Shown here: piece by piece, positions 25,273 through 36,600 of the stretch
How the letters are laid out: every line of letters starts with the position of its first letter
Numbering within the stretch: position 1 is the first letter of the stretch
From: Amycolatopsis sp. WAC 01376
GTDB taxonomy: Bacteria > Actinomycetota > Actinomycetes > Mycobacteriales > Pseudonocardiaceae
Reading direction: 5' to 3'
DNA: 64,000 nucleotides
NCBI RefSeq assembly: GCF_003947415.1
Contig: NZ_QHKL01000001.1
Coordinates: 496,001-560,000, forward strand
Program-made: the position numbers and the translations under genes
The notes under the pieces: generated by a model
The model's input: only the letters and a program-made list of their open reading frames with translations
Databases searched by the model: none
What the model was told of the DNA's origin: nothing

Positions 25273-26376
25273 ATGAGAATCCTGTTCGCCGCCGTTCCCG
25301 CGCCGGGCCACGTCCTGCCACTGCTGCCGCTCGCGGACGCGGCGATCGACGCCGGTCACGAAGCCGCCTTCCTGGCCGCCGACTCCGCGGCGCCGTTTCT
25401 CGACGGTCGGCGCCTGCTCCCGGCGGGCCCGTCCGTCAAGCAGTTGATCGTGGTGAACCTGGAGCGGGCAGGCCCCGCGCGCACCCTCGGTCCGGGTCTG
25501 GTCGAGCTCTTGGCAGGGACCAGAATCGACCTGACCTGGGACGACGCACTCCGTCAGGGACTGCGCTACGAACCCGACCTGATCGTGGGCGATTCGCTCG
25601 ATTTCGTCGCACCGCTGCTGGCGGCCCGGCTCGACGTGCCTTGGGCCTCTTACGCGATCTCCGGTCCGCTGCCTGCCGAGTTCGCCGACGGGCTCCGGGA
25701 GCGAACCAGGGAGCAACACGCTTCTCGTCTCGTGACACCACGAGACCCGTTGGCGCTGCTCGATCCCTTCCCCGAATCCCTTCGCCTGCCAGCCGATCCC
25801 GCCCCGGAGTCCGGCCGGATCACGGTCCGTTTCAGCGGAGTGGCCGTCGAGTTCGCCGGGCAGCCGAGCCGTCCTGTCCCGCCGCGCCGGCCGGACGTGC
25901 CCAGGGCGCTGGTCACCATGGGCACCAGCGTCGGCGAGGGCAATCCGGCGCTGGTCGCCGGCCTCGCCCAGTCCGTCGCCGGGGCGGGATTCGACGTCCT
26001 GGTCACCGCGAGCCCGGAGGATGCGCACCTTGCTCCGCGGGTGCACGCGGTCGGGTTCGCTCCGCTGCCCGAACTGCTGTCCGGCGTCGACGTGGTGATC
26101 GGCTCGGCCAGTATCGGAACCCTGCTGGCCACGCTCGCGGCCGGCGTACCCAGCGTGCTGTTGCCGGTGTTCGCCGATCAGCCGACGAACGCGGAGCGCG
26201 CGGCGCGCCGCGGGGCGGCCCGGATGATCGACGACCCGAACGATGTAGGCCTCGCCGCACGCGATGTACTCGACGATCCGAGCTTCCAGCAGGCGGCACG
26301 AGAGGTGGCAAAGGAGACCGCGGCGATGAACTCGCCACGGCAGGCGCTGACCGAATTGCTGACGTTGTATCCCTGA
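25273..26376 (+). CDS. GT-B glycosyltransferase, macrolide type, with altered donor-site motif
   Basis: A 367-residue GT1-family (GT-B fold) protein. The N-terminal acceptor half starts MRILFAAVPAPGHVLPLLPL, as in EryCIII and vancomycin-type glycosyltransferases. The C-terminal nucleotide-sugar half contains ALVTMGTSVGEG and LAAGVPSVLLPVFADQPTNAERA. The usual HHGGxGT donor-phosphate motif is replaced by GSASIGT at the equivalent place, and the protein is shorter than the roughly 400-residue norm. It may be a weak or auxiliary enzyme partnering the glycosyltransferase at 26397, or use an unusual donor. The two genes are convergent with 20 nt between stops. The start ATG at 25273 follows GAAGG. 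Confidence 0.85.
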   Translation: MRILFAAVPAPGHVLPLLPLADAAIDAGHEAAFLAADSAAPFLDGRRLLPAGPSVKQLIVVNLERAGPARTLGPGLVELLAGTRIDLTWDDALRQGLRYEPDLIVGDSLDFVAPLLAARLDVPWASYAISGPLPAEFADGLRERTREQHASRLVTPRDPLALLDPFPESLRLPADPAPESGRITVRFSGVAVEFAGQPSRPVPPRRPDVPRALVTMGTSVGEGNPALVAGLAQSVAGAGFDVLVTASPEDAHLAPRVHAVGFAPLPELLSGVDVVIGSASIGTLLATLAAGVPSVLLPVFADQPTNAERAARRGAARMIDDPNDVGLAARDVLDDPSFQQAAREVAKETAAMNSPRQALTELLTLYP

Positions 26377-26396
26377 CCGCACGACGGCGGACCACG

Positions 26397-27593
26397 TCAA
26401 AGGAACTCGGGAAACCGGGACACGATCTCAGCGGGACCCGGCATGGTGGCGATCTCCTCGGCGAGGGCCTTGGCCGCTTGCCCGGCTCCGGGATCGGTCA
26501 GCAGCTCACCGGCCGCCGCGGCGATCGCCGCGGCGGGGACGACGACGTTGTCTCCGCGACCGTCCTCCATCCGTTCGACCCCCTCGGGCAGCAACCGTCT
26601 CCCTGCCCCGACAGCGGACAGCGCGTCAGCGTTGCGGAACCCGTCGAATCCGGAAGGCATCACCAGTTGCGGCACGCCGGCGCCTGCCAGGCCGAGCGTG
26701 GTTCCGGCGCCGCCGTGGTGCACGGCGAGATCGACAAGGTGCAGCAGCTCACCTTGCGGCACCCAGCCTTCGAAACAAACGTTCTCCGGCAACGGACCGA
26801 GATCGGCCACCGAGATCCCTGGCGCGGCCACCAGCACGTCGACGTCCAAAGCCGAGAGCCCGTCGACGGCGGCGCGCAGCCTGCCGATGTCGCCGATCTT
26901 GGTGGTGCCCAGCGTCAGGTAGACCACTCTTCGTCCCCGCCCGGCAGAGATGATCTCCGGTAGCTTGCCGGGTTCGCAGAAGGGCACCGGACGCAGCGGC
27001 ATCCGTTCGGGGTTGTCCAGGAACGAAGGATCCTGCATCGACGGCGGATAAATGTCCAGATACGGGTCCCCCAGGAGGTGCTGCCCGTCGAGCAGCTCCA
27101 CTCCGATCTCGGCGGCGACCGCACGGAGAAGTCCCATGCCCTTCCGCCACTGGTCGTCCTGGTCGACCGACCCGACCCCGCCGCAGGAGTGGCATATCGC
27201 GGGAACACCCATGCGGCGCGCCGCCAGCCCGGCTCCGGGGTTGCCCGCCTCATAGACCACCAAGTCGGCTTGCTCCGCCCGCAGCACGGACAGCAGATCG
27301 GCGGCCATCCGGCGGGGCAACACATCGTGGAACGCCCGGATCCCGCGCTGCAGCCATTCCTGGATGGGAAGTTCTCCGGTCTTCCCCGCGTTTCCCGCAG
27401 CCGCGGCTTCGAAGGCCTCCGGAATTGTCATTCCGGCCGGTGCGGGACGAAATCCGAGTCTTCGCAACAGCGGATGGAATCTCTCTCCGGTCGCATAGAC
27501 GACTTCGTGGCCGACCGCACGTGCCGCAAGGGCCAACGGCAGCAACGGGAAAGTGTGACCGTGTCCGGAAAGGCTGGAAAAAACGATCTTCAT
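26397..27593 (-). CDS. GT-B glycosyltransferase, macrolide type
   Basis: A 398-residue GT1-family enzyme likely to transfer the deoxysugar made by the neighbouring genes onto the polyketide or aminocoumarin part. The N-terminus is MKIVFSSLSGHGHTFPLLPL; the donor-binding half has VYLTLGTTKIGDIG and the canonical AVHHGGAGTTLGLAGAGVPQ, then FDGFRNADALSAVGAGRRL. All expected donor residues are present, in contrast to the protein at 25273. It lies 76 nt downstream of the RifB-like synthase on the same strand, so it is probably transcribed with it. Confidence 0.92.
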   Translation of the reverse strand: MKIVFSSLSGHGHTFPLLPLALAARAVGHEVVYATGERFHPLLRRLGFRPAPAGMTIPEAFEAAAAGNAGKTGELPIQEWLQRGIRAFHDVLPRRMAADLLSVLRAEQADLVVYEAGNPGAGLAARRMGVPAICHSCGGVGSVDQDDQWRKGMGLLRAVAAEIGVELLDGQHLLGDPYLDIYPPSMQDPSFLDNPERMPLRPVPFCEPGKLPEIISAGRGRRVVYLTLGTTKIGDIGRLRAAVDGLSALDVDVLVAAPGISVADLGPLPENVCFEGWVPQGELLHLVDLAVHHGGAGTTLGLAGAGVPQLVMPSGFDGFRNADALSAVGAGRRLLPEGVERMEDGRGDNVVVPAAAIAAAAGELLTDPGAGQAAKALAEEIATMPGPAEIVSRFPEFL

Positions 27594-27669
27594 GACAGTG
27601 AACGATCTCGTGGACGAAGCGACGGCCGGGCGAACGTCGTGAACAGGAATCGCACGTGCGGGTCTCCCA

Positions 27670-30600
27670 TCATTCGGAGGGTGCGAGACATTCGAGGAGA
27701 TACCGGGTCAGCTCCGCCGGGGTCGGGTTGTTGAACACGGCGGCCGGGGTGAGCGCGACGCCGGCGTGGCTGCTCAGCCGCCGGGTCAGTTCGAGTGCCA
27801 TCACGGAGTCCAGGCCGACCTCGAAGAAGCCACGATCCGGCTCGACCGGTTCGTCCGGGTTCAGCCCGAGGACGCGAATCAGCTGCGCCCGCACCAGGTC
27901 CAGCATGGTCTTCTCCCGGTCCGCACCGGTCCGCGCACTCAGGAGCTCCGTCCACCGGCCGGCCGTCTCCGCGACGGCCGCCGCCCGGTAGGCGGATCGC
28001 CGCCGTGGCCGGACCAGCCCGCGCAGCAGGGGCGGGACCGGCTTGCCGGGCGCGGGCGCACCCCAAAGATCGGGCCTCCCGGGAACCGGGAACTGTTCGG
28101 CGGTGTCGATCGCCGCCGACAGTGCCGTCACCGCCTGGCCGTCCGCGGACGCCAGCATCGGGACGCGGGCGCCGCGGCGGATGGCGGCCGCCCGGGCGAG
28201 CCCGTCGGCGGCCCCCATGGCCGCCTGGTCGGCCGGACCGGTGAGCTCGGCCGTCGTGGTGACCACGGCGAACAGGGCGAGGTGCTGATCCGCGACGAGT
28301 TCGGTCAACTGCCGCAGTGACTCTTCCCTGGCTTCGAGGACGGCGCCGAGCCGTTCCGGGTCCAGCTCCGCGAGCGGGGTGCGGTCGGCCATCCCGGCGG
28401 CGTGCACCACTCCGGTCAGCGGGTGTTCCGCCGGAATCCCGGACAGCAGCCGTCGTATCGCATCCCGGTCGGTCACGTCGCAGGCCACGACGGTCGCGGA
28501 CGCGCCGAGCTCGGCGAACTCGGCGACCAGGTCCGCCGCCCCTGGGGCGTCCGGACCACGACGGCCCGCGAGGACGAGGTGCCGGACGCCGTGCTCGGCG
28601 ATCAGCTGCCGGGCCACCCGGGAGCCTGCCCGGCCCGTGCCGCCCACGATCAGGACCGTGCCCGCCGGGTCGAGCGGGCGGACAGCGGGCCCGGCTTCGG
28701 CGACGGGGACCAGCCGCGGGAGGTGGACGCGTCCGGCACGGACCGCCGCCTGCGCGACCCCGCCGGCCAGCACCGGGCCCAGACCGGCGTCCGGATCCTC
28801 GTCCGGATCGACGTCGACCAGTACGAACCGATCGGGGTACTCGGCCTGGACGGCGGCGATCATGCCCCGGACCGCCGCGGCGGCCGGATCGAGCATCGCT
28901 CCGGGCTCGATCGGGACCGCGTTCCTGGTTCGGACGACCAGCCGGAGACCTGCCAGCGCGGGCTCGTCCAGCCAGGCCTGTGCGACGGCGAGCGCCCGAC
29001 GGCAAGCCACCACGGGCGGCTCGCCGAGCGGCACGTCGAGGACCGCGACGGCGGCGGTCACGGCGGACGGATCGTCGCCGAGGTCGAGTACTGCCTGGTC
29101 GCTGTTCACCGGAACGGTTCGCGGTGGGGCGGCGGCGGTCTCCCGGTCGAGCTCGGTCCACTCGATCCGCAGCGCGCCGCCCGGCGTGGCGAGCCGGGGC
29201 CGGGGCGCCGTCCGGGTCGCGATCCGGCCGGCGGTGAGCACCGGCCTGCCGGCCTCGTCGGCCGCGGTCAGCGCGGTTCCCTTCCCGGCCGGGCTCAGCC
29301 GGACGCGCAACGACGTGGCGCCGGTCGCGTGCAATTCGACGTCGCGCCACAGTGTCGCGCTCCCAGGCGCCCGGTCCCCGTCCACCGCGCGGCTCGCGGC
29401 GTCCAGAAGCAGCGGATGGATGCCGAAGGCCGCGGCGTCCTCGCGGAACTCGTCGGGCAGGACCAGCTCCAGGAAGGTTTCCTCCCCTCGCCGCCAGACG
29501 CCACGGACGTCGTCTCGCGGGTCGGCCGGGGTCACCGGTTCGGCACCGGCCGGAGGCCAGACCGTGAGACCGGGCTCCGCCGCATCACCGCCGTCCGAGC
29601 TCGAGACGAGGAGACCGGTCGCGTTCAGGGTCCAGCCAGCCCGATCGCCACCCGCCGAGGCGGGCGCGGACCGCACGGTCACCGGCCGCCGGCCGGTGGG
29701 ATCCGGCCCACCGACGGAGACCTGCACCGACAGGGAAACACCCCGGTCCAGCCACGCGGGCTCGATCACGTCGAGCTCCGCCACCGTGCCGCAATCCAGC
29801 TCGTCACCGGCCCGGATGGCCAGCTCGACCCAGGCCGAAGCGGGTACTTCGACCGGGCCCGCGGCGCGGGCGAGCCACGGCTGCCGGTGCGCGGACAACC
29901 GCCCGACGGCGAGCACGCCATCGGAATCCGGCAGGCCCGTCACCGTGGTCAGCAGCGGGTGCCCCGGCTCCTCCGCCGACGGAACGGCGCCGGAGCCGCC
30001 ACGCAGCCAGTACCGGCGACGCTCGAACGGATGGGTCGGCAGCTCACCGCACAACTCACGCCAAGCCGTGCCGTCGACGGGGACGGCCGCCGACCAGTCG
30101 ACCGGCAACCCGAGCACGAACGCCTCGGCCATCGAGGTCAGCAGCTGGCGTGGGCCACCCTGGTCACGGCGCAGCGTGCCGATCACCCCGGCCGTCCGTC
30201 CGGCGTCGGCGACGATATCGAGGATCGACGACACCAGCCCCGGATGCGGGGACACCTCGACGACGGCCCGCATGTCGGTGGTCACCGCACGGACGGCCGC
30301 TTCCAGCTCGACCGGCCGGCGCAGGTTCCGGAACCAGTAGCCCGCGTCGAGAACCTCGTCCTGGCCGATCCATCGGCTTTCGACCGTGGAGTAGAACCGG
30401 CACGAGCCGGCGAGCCCGCGTGCCGGGCGCTCGCCGACCCCGTCGAGCTGGGCCAGCATCGGGCGCTCCACCTCGTCCACGAGGAAGGAGTGGGACGCGT
30501 AGTCCGCCCTCAGTCTGCGGCACCAGAGCCCCTGCTCGGCGGCGAAGGCCTCGAGCCGTTCGATGGCACCGACTTCACCGGAGACGCCGACCATCGCCGG

Positions 30601-33600
30601 TCCGTTGACCGCGGCCAGCTCGAGCCTGCCCTCGTAGGCGGGCAGCAACTCCTCCGCCCGCGCGCGGCTCACGCCCAGCACGAGCATTCCGCCGGTGGGC
30701 GGCAGCGCCGCGGCCAGCCGTGAGCGCACCACGCAGATCCTCAGCGCGTCGTCCACCGAGAGCAGCCCGGCCACGCACGCCGCGGCGAGCTCGCCCTGTG
30801 ACGACCCGATCACCACCTCTGGCGTGACACCGGCACTGGCCCAGAGCCGCGCCAGCCCGGTCATCAGCACGAACGCGGCGGGCTGGACCACATCGGTCCG
30901 GGAAAGGTCGTTGTCACCGCCGAGCGCTTCTTCCAGCGTCCAGTCACAGTCGTACTCGTCCAGCAGCTCCTGGCACCGGCGCACCCACTCCCGGAATTCC
31001 GCCGACCCGGCCAGCAGTTCACGACCCATACCGGCCCAGCCGCCACCCTGGCCTGGGAAGACGAACACCGCGCCGGTGCCCGGCCCGGAACGCCCGGTGA
31101 CCACGCCCGGCTCTGTCTCGCCGTCGGCGAGAGCGCGCAGCTTCGCCACCAGTTCGACGTGGCCGGCCGCGAGCACGGTCGCCCGCTGCCGGTGCTTCGT
31201 CCGGACGAACGCGAGCGCGGCGGCCAGCTCGGGCAGCGGCGGCCGCTTGCCCTCGACGGCGTCCGCCAGCCGGGTCGCGACCGCGGCGAGACGTCCGGGA
31301 TCGCCGGCCGACAGGACGAACGGCAGGAGTCCTCCCGTGCCGTGCGGTGCCGGTTCGGTCGCGGGGATCGGCGCCCGCCGGGGCGGCTCCTCGAGAATGA
31401 AGTGCGCGTTGGTGCCGCTGGCCCCGAAAGCGGACACCGCGGCGCGGCGTGGCCGGTCCTGGCGCGACGGCCACGGCCGGGCCTCGGTCAGCAGCCGGAT
31501 GGTGTCACCGGACCAGTCGACCTCGGGGGTCGGCGTGTCCGCGTGCAAGGTCGCGGGCAACATCTGGTGGCGGAACGCCAGCACCATCTTGATCACGCCG
31601 GCCACCCCGGCCGCCGCCTGGGTGTGGCCGACGTTGCTCTTCACCGATCCCAGCCACAGCGGCTCCGCCGTCCCGCGCTTCCCGTAGGTCGCTTGCAGGG
31701 CCTGTGCCTCGATCGGGTCGCCCAGCCGGGTGCCGGTGCCGTGCGCCTCGACGACGTCCACATCGGAGGGCGCGAGCCCGGCGGTCGCGAGGGCCCGCTG
31801 GATGACCCGTTGCTGCGCGAGCCCGCTCGGGGCGGTCAGACCGTTCGAGGCGCCGTCCTGGTTGACCGCCGAGCCTCGGATCAAGGCGCCCACCGTGCTG
31901 CCCTGTGCCTCGGCGTCCGCCAGCCGCTGCAACAGCACCACGCCGGCACCCTCCGACCAGCTGGTCCCGTCCGCCGACGCGGCGAAGGGCTTGCATCGCC
32001 CGTCGGCCGCCAGCCCGCCGGCCTTGGCGAACTCGACGAACGCGTTGGGCGTGGCCATGACCGTCACGCCGCCGACCACGGCGAGCGAGCATTCGCCGTC
32101 GCGCAGGGCCTGCATGGCCAGATGCATCGCGACCAAGGACGAGGAGCACGCGGTGTCGACGGAGATCGCCGGCCCGGTGAAGCCGTAGGCATAGGACACG
32201 CGGCCGGACGCCACCGAGAGCGCACCGCCGGTGACCCGGAGGCCGTCGGTCTGCGGGTCACCGCCGTCCATCCCGTAACCCTCGCCCATCACACCGACGA
32301 AGACACCGACCTCGGAACCCCGATACGCGGCGGGGTCGAGCCCCGCGTCCTCGAAGGCCTCCCAAACGACCTCGAGCAGCAGCCGCTGCTGGGGGTCCAT
32401 CGCCGTCGCCTCGCGCGGGGAGATGCCGAAGAATCCGGCGTCGAACTCGGCCGCGTCGGTCAAGAAGCCGCCCGCCTCCACCGGGATGGTGGACAGGTCC
32501 CAGCCACGGTCGGCAGGCACCGCGGAGAGTCCTTCCCCGCCCGCGGCCAGCAGGTCCCAGAACCCGCCAGGCCCACGGACACCGCCCGGCAGCCGGCAAC
32601 CGAGCCCGACCACCGCGATCGGATCGGTCCGGCTCGCCGCGACCCCGGCCTCGGCCGCCACCGGCGCGTCCCGGCCGGTGAGCCGCTCCCGGAGGAACCG
32701 GGCCAGCTCCACCGGCGTCGGGTAGTCGAAGACCAGCGTCGCGGGCATGGCGAAGCCGGCCGCCGTGCTGAGCCGGTTACGCAGTTCGACCGCGCCGAGC
32801 GAGTCCATCCCGGCGGACTGGAACGGCGCGTCCGGCGCGATCTCGTCGGCCGAGGCGTACCCCAATATCAGCGCGACCCTGGCCCGGACCAGGGACAGCA
32901 GAGTGCGCTCCTGCTCCGCGACCGGCCGGCCTGCCAGCGAGCCCGCGAGGTCACCGCCGGTCGACGGCCTGCCGGCCTGGCGGCGGACGCGCACCAGGTC
33001 ACGCAGCAACGGCTGGACCGGTCCGCCGCCGGCGGCGTCGGCCCGCGCGGCGGCGAGGTCGAGCTTGATCGGCACGAGATGGGCCTCACCGCTGTCCACG
33101 GCCGCGTCGAAGAGCGCGAGTCCTTCGTCGTGGCGCAGCGGCGACACACCGCCGCGGCGCATCCGGGCCCGGTCCGCGTCACCGAGGTCGCCGGTGATGC
33201 CGCCGTCCTGAGCCCACAGGCCCCAGGACAGCGACACGCCGTTCCGGCCGTTCGCGCGCCGGATCGCCATCAGGCCGTCCAGGTAGGCGTTGGCGGCGGC
33301 GTAGTTGGCCTGCCCGGCCGAGCCGAGCAGCCCGGCGGCGGAAGAAAACGTCACGAACGCGGCGAGGTCGTGGTCGCGGGTCAGCTCCTCCAGATGGCGG
33401 GCGGCGTCCGCTTTCGGTCGCAGCACGGCGCCGAGCCGATCCGGCGTCATCGCGTCGACCAGCCCGTCGTCCAGCACGCCGGCGGTGTGCACGACCGCGG
33501 TCAGCGGATGCTCCGGCGGGATCGCGGCGAGCACCGCCGCCACCGCGCCCCGGTCCGCGACGTCACAGCTGACCACGGAGGTCTCGGCACCGAGTTCGGA

Positions 33601-36600
33601 CAGCTCGGCCACCAGCGCCTCGGCGCCGTCGGCCGCCATTCCGCGCCTGCTGACCAGCAGCAGCCGCCGGACCCCGCGGGTCCGCACCAGATGGCGCGCG
33701 ACGAGAGCGCCGAGGGACCCGGTGCCACCGGTGATCAGCACCGTCCCGTCCGGGTTCCACGAAGCGGGCTCGGCGGCCAGTGCCCCGGCCGCCGCGAGGC
33801 GGGGCGCCCGGAAACCGCCGTCCCTGGCCGCGAGCTGTGGTTCGCCGACGGCCAGCGCCGTACCGAGGACCGGTCCGGCGTCGAGGCCCGGCTCCACGTC
33901 GAGCAGCAGCACACCGGGCATCTCGGCCTGTGCCGCCCGGACAAGGCCCCATACGGCGGCACCGGTCGCGTCGGTGACGCCGCCGGACCCGCCGTCGACG
34001 GCACCCTCGGTCCGCACCACGAGCCGGAGGTCCTCGGGGGCAAGGCGTTGCCAGGCCTGGAGCACGGCGAGAACGTCGGCGAGGACGACCGCTGGATCCG
34101 ACGTGCCCGCCGGCACGTCGTACACGGCGGCCGTCAACCGAGCGGGCTCGGCCACCACCGCGGCCAAACCATCAGCGCCGGTGATCTCGGCGGTCGCGGG
34201 AAGATCGGAAGGGACCTCGGGGGTGGCGACGGGCTGCCAGCCCACCCGGTACATGGCGTCCGTCGCGGACCGGGCGCCCACGTCGTCCTGGCTGACCGGC
34301 GTCGAGCCGACCGACCGAGCGGACACGACCTGCCCACCGGTCTCGTCGGTCGCCTCGAGACTCCAGTGATGGTGGTCCAGCCGGACGAGACACGCCCGCA
34401 GCCTGCGTGTCCCGGTGGCGTGCAGCACCACCGACTCCCATCGCGTCGCCAGCGAACCGGGGTCGAGCACCGCACCGGTCACCGCGTCGAGCAGGGCCGG
34501 GTCGAGGCCGAACGGGGCGGACTCCTCCTCGTCGGCGAGTGCGACCTCCACGAAGGTGTCCTCGCCGCGACGCCACAGCCCGAGCAGCTCCGCGCGTCCG
34601 ACGGTCTCCTGACCGGCCACGACCGGCTCGGCGCCGGACGGCGGCCATTGCCGCACCGGCTCGTTTTCGATGACGGCGCCGGATTCCAGCGTGCCGACGG
34701 CGTACCGGACCCAAGTCTCCTCGGCGTCCTGCGCGCCGAAGACGCTGAACGGGCGGCTGCCACCGTCCTCGGCTCCGACCACGATCTCCAGCCGGACGGT
34801 CGTCTCCGGCCGGATCGCGAGCGGTGCCTCCAGCACCAGGTTTCCCAGTACGCCGCAACCGAGTTCGTCACCCACCCGCACGGCGAGATCGACGAACGCG
34901 GCGGCGGGCAGGATCGCCACCTCGTGCAGCCGGTGCCCGGCGAGCCAGGGATGGGTCGTGAGCGACAGCATGGCCGTGCCGATCAGGCCACCGGTGTCCG
35001 GAACGGGCACGATCGCCGACAACAGCGGGTGCTCGACCTCGACCTGCCCCAGATCGGCCGCGTTCACCGCGCCGGGCGCCGAGATCAGCCAGTAGTGCCG
35101 CCGGTCGAACGCGTACGTCGGCAAAGGCACGCTGGGAGTGCCTGGGACGTCTTCGGGGACGAGCGGCTGCCAGTCCATCGGCACCCCCCGCACGAACAGC
35201 GCGGCCAGCGAACCGATCACGGTGTCCGGCTCGGCCTGTCCGTCCCGGAGCGCGGGCACGCACAGCGGTTCGTACCCGGACCGCGCCGCCGTCTCCAGGA
35301 TCGGCGAGGACAGGGCGGCCCCCGGCCCGAGTTCGACGAACAGCCGTCCACCCCGGTCCAGCGCGGCGCGGACGCCGTCGGCGAAGCGCACGGTGCGCCG
35401 GACGTCGTCGACCCAGTGGCCGGGGTCCGTCAGGTCGGCTCCGTCGTGGGCGACCACCGGGATCCGGGCAGGCCGCCAGACCACGTCCGCGATCGCGGAC
35501 CGGAACTCGTCGAGCATCGGGTCCATCCGCGCCGAGTGGAACGCGTGGGACACCGAGAGCCGGTGCACCTTGCGGCCCTGGTCCCGCAGCTCCCGCACGG
35601 CGGCGTCCACCGCGTCCTCGTCACCGGACAGCACGGCCGACGCGGGATCGTTCACCGCGGCGAGGGAAACCCTCCCGTTGAGGAACGGCCGGAGCTCCTC
35701 CTCCGTCGCGGCCACCGCGGCCATCGCCCCACCGGCGGGAAGCGCCTGCATGAGACGGCCACGGGCGGCCACCACGGTCGCCGCGTCGTCGAGCGACAGC
35801 ATGCCGGCGGCGTGCGCCGCGGTGATCTCGCCGATCGAGTGCCCGAGCAGCAGAGCGGGCCGTACGCCCCAGGACTCGGCGAGCCGGAACAGCGCGGTCT
35901 CGACCGCGAACAGCGCCGCCTGCGTGTAGACGGTCTGGTTCAACGCGGCCGCCTCGGTACTGCCGGTCGGCGCGAAGACGACGTCCCGGACGGGCCGGTC
36001 CACGGCGCCGGCCAGCCGTTCGTCCAGCTTCGCGCACGCGTCGTCGAAGGCGGTGGCGTAGACCGGGAACCTCTCGTAGAGGGCACGGCCCATCTCCGCC
36101 CGCTGCGCCCCCTGTCCAGGGAACACGAACACCACCGACGCCCCGGCACCGGCGGAGACGGCACCCAGTGCGGTGCCCGGACCGGTCTCGCCGACGGCGA
36201 CCGTGTCCAGACCGGCGAGCAGCGTGTCGCGGTCGGCCGCGGCGACGACCGCCCGATGCGGGAGCAGCGCGCGGCCGGCGATGAGCGTCCTGGCCGCACC
36301 CGGAAGCGGCACTCCCCGCTCCACGGCGGTCCGCAGGCGTCCCACCTGGCCTTCGAGGGCCGCCGCGCTCTGCGCGGACAGGACGAACGGCAGCACGACC
36401 GGCTCGGCGTCCCCGTCCTCTTCCGGCGCCGCCGGTTCGGGGACCTGTTCCAGGATCAGGTGGGCGTTGGTACCGCTGATCCCGAACGACGAGATCCCGG
36501 CGCGCCGCGGCCGGTCGACGTCGGGCCAGTCCCGGCCCTCGGTCAGCAGTGTCACGGCGCCTTCGGACCAGTCGACGTGAGGGGTGGGTTCGTCGACGAA

